From NCBI RefSeq assembly GCF_014396975.1, contig NZ_CP060719.1, positions 2,638,001 to 2,702,000 on the forward strand: a stretch of DNA of 64,000 nucleotides. The letters are read 5' to 3'. Below the pieces are notes generated by a model. The model was not told where the DNA came from, did not search any database, and saw nothing but the letters and a program-made list of their open reading frames with translations. The position numbers and the translations under genes were made by a program. Below, in pieces: positions 63,772 through 64,000 of this stretch; the stretch's first letter is position 1; each line of letters begins with the position of its first letter. Source of the DNA: Thermomonas carbonis. GTDB lineage: Bacteria; Pseudomonadota; Gammaproteobacteria; Xanthomonadales; Xanthomonadaceae.

Positions 63772-63800
63772 TTGCCCCGCCAGACGGCTGCAAGGACAAT
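63772..63800 (+). promoter_or_regulatory. Possible promoter of the FKBP-type gene
   Basis: TTGCCC (63772-63777) and GACAAT (63795-63800) are 17 bases apart; transcription near 63807 would leave a 31-base leader with GGAG. Confidence 0.45.
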
Positions 63801-63837
63801 GGCGGGCTTGCCGCGTGGCGGCTGACCGGAGACCACC

Positions 63838-64000
63838 ATGAGCTTTTCCTTGCGGGCGCTGGTTGCGCTGCTGATCGCGACATTGGTCGCCGGCCTGGTG
63901 CATGCGCAGGAGGCGGGATTGCAAAGCGACCGCGACAAGATCAGCTACATGGTCGGCATGGACGTTGCCAAATCGGTCGGGCCAGCACTGCCGGACATGG
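63838..64000 (+). CDS. FKBP-type peptidyl-prolyl isomerase, 3' truncated by the window
   Basis: Only the first 54 codons are present. A signal peptide (SLRALVALLIATLVAGLVHAQ) is followed by DRDKISYMVGMDVAKSVGP, the dimerisation-domain start of FkpA/Mip-type periplasmic prolyl isomerases. The catalytic FKBP domain would lie outside. GGAG precedes the start. Confidence 0.8.
   Translation, partial: MSFSLRALVALLIATLVAGLVHAQEAGLQSDRDKISYMVGMDVAKSVGPALPDM

Overview
The window is a dense, GC-rich stretch of a gammaproteobacterial chromosome. It most resembles the Xanthomonadaceae/Lysobacteraceae (Lysobacter, Luteimonas, Thermomonas or Stenotrophomonas relatives). The basis is the runs scpA-scpB-rluB and smc-zipA-ligA-epmA, a GyrA with Gln at position 83, a PilH-like regulator, three-repeat DUF3011 and tandem DUF2884 secreted proteins, and several families of short palindromic repeats. 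This placement is inference; no 16S or tRNA gene lies in the window.

Layout, plus strand unless stated. 1-2.8 kb: creC (5' truncated) and creD. 2.8-6 kb: a GNAT acetyltransferase coupled to a nitrilase-family amidohydrolase, then a secreted M28 peptidase. 6.3-8 kb (minus): a GT4 glycosyltransferase and a PAP2 phosphatase. 8.2-13.5 kb: a YtrA-type GntR regulator with its operator, an ABC ATPase, a 606-residue membrane protein and a secreted S9 peptidase. 13.6-20.6 kb (minus): DUF1801, a TPR-GGDEF diguanylate cyclase, OsmC plus an FMN reductase, pirin, a small secreted protein and rluB. 20.6-22.4 kb (minus): scpB and scpA. 22.7-31.1 kb: yciI-like, bolA, smc, zipA, ligA and epmA. 31.2-43.7 kb: a DUF3011 protein, mtnA, gyrA, an alpha-2-macroglobulin lipoprotein and pbpC. 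43.7-47.4 kb: peroxiredoxin (minus), a CbpA-like DnaJ protein, a pilH-like regulator, an MDR oxidoreductase and a LOG-family protein (minus). 47.5-53.2 kb (minus): the 2-oxoglutarate dehydrogenase operon sucA-sucB-lpdA, with lpdA frameshifted. 53.3-57.7 kb (minus): purB, an MBL-fold lipoprotein, roxA and a GNAT fusion, all coupled by ATGA overlaps. 57.8-59.2 kb: fumC. 59.2-63.7 kb (minus): a seven-gene operon of small membrane protein, YtrA-type regulator, ABC ATPase, ABC permease, two DUF2884 proteins and a secreted protein. The window ends in the 5' part of an FKBP-type prolyl isomerase.

Two independent YtrA-type regulator/ABC transporter modules, each with a clear inverted-repeat operator over its promoter, are the most distinctive accessory content. 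The second carries envelope proteins of unknown function and is the best candidate for a poorly described system. Other notable signals are four start codons placed exactly where a -10 box would start transcription (leaderless mRNAs), a 57-bp perfect palindrome, a related-looking inverted repeat inside the scpB reading frame, and the single-base frameshift in lpdA.
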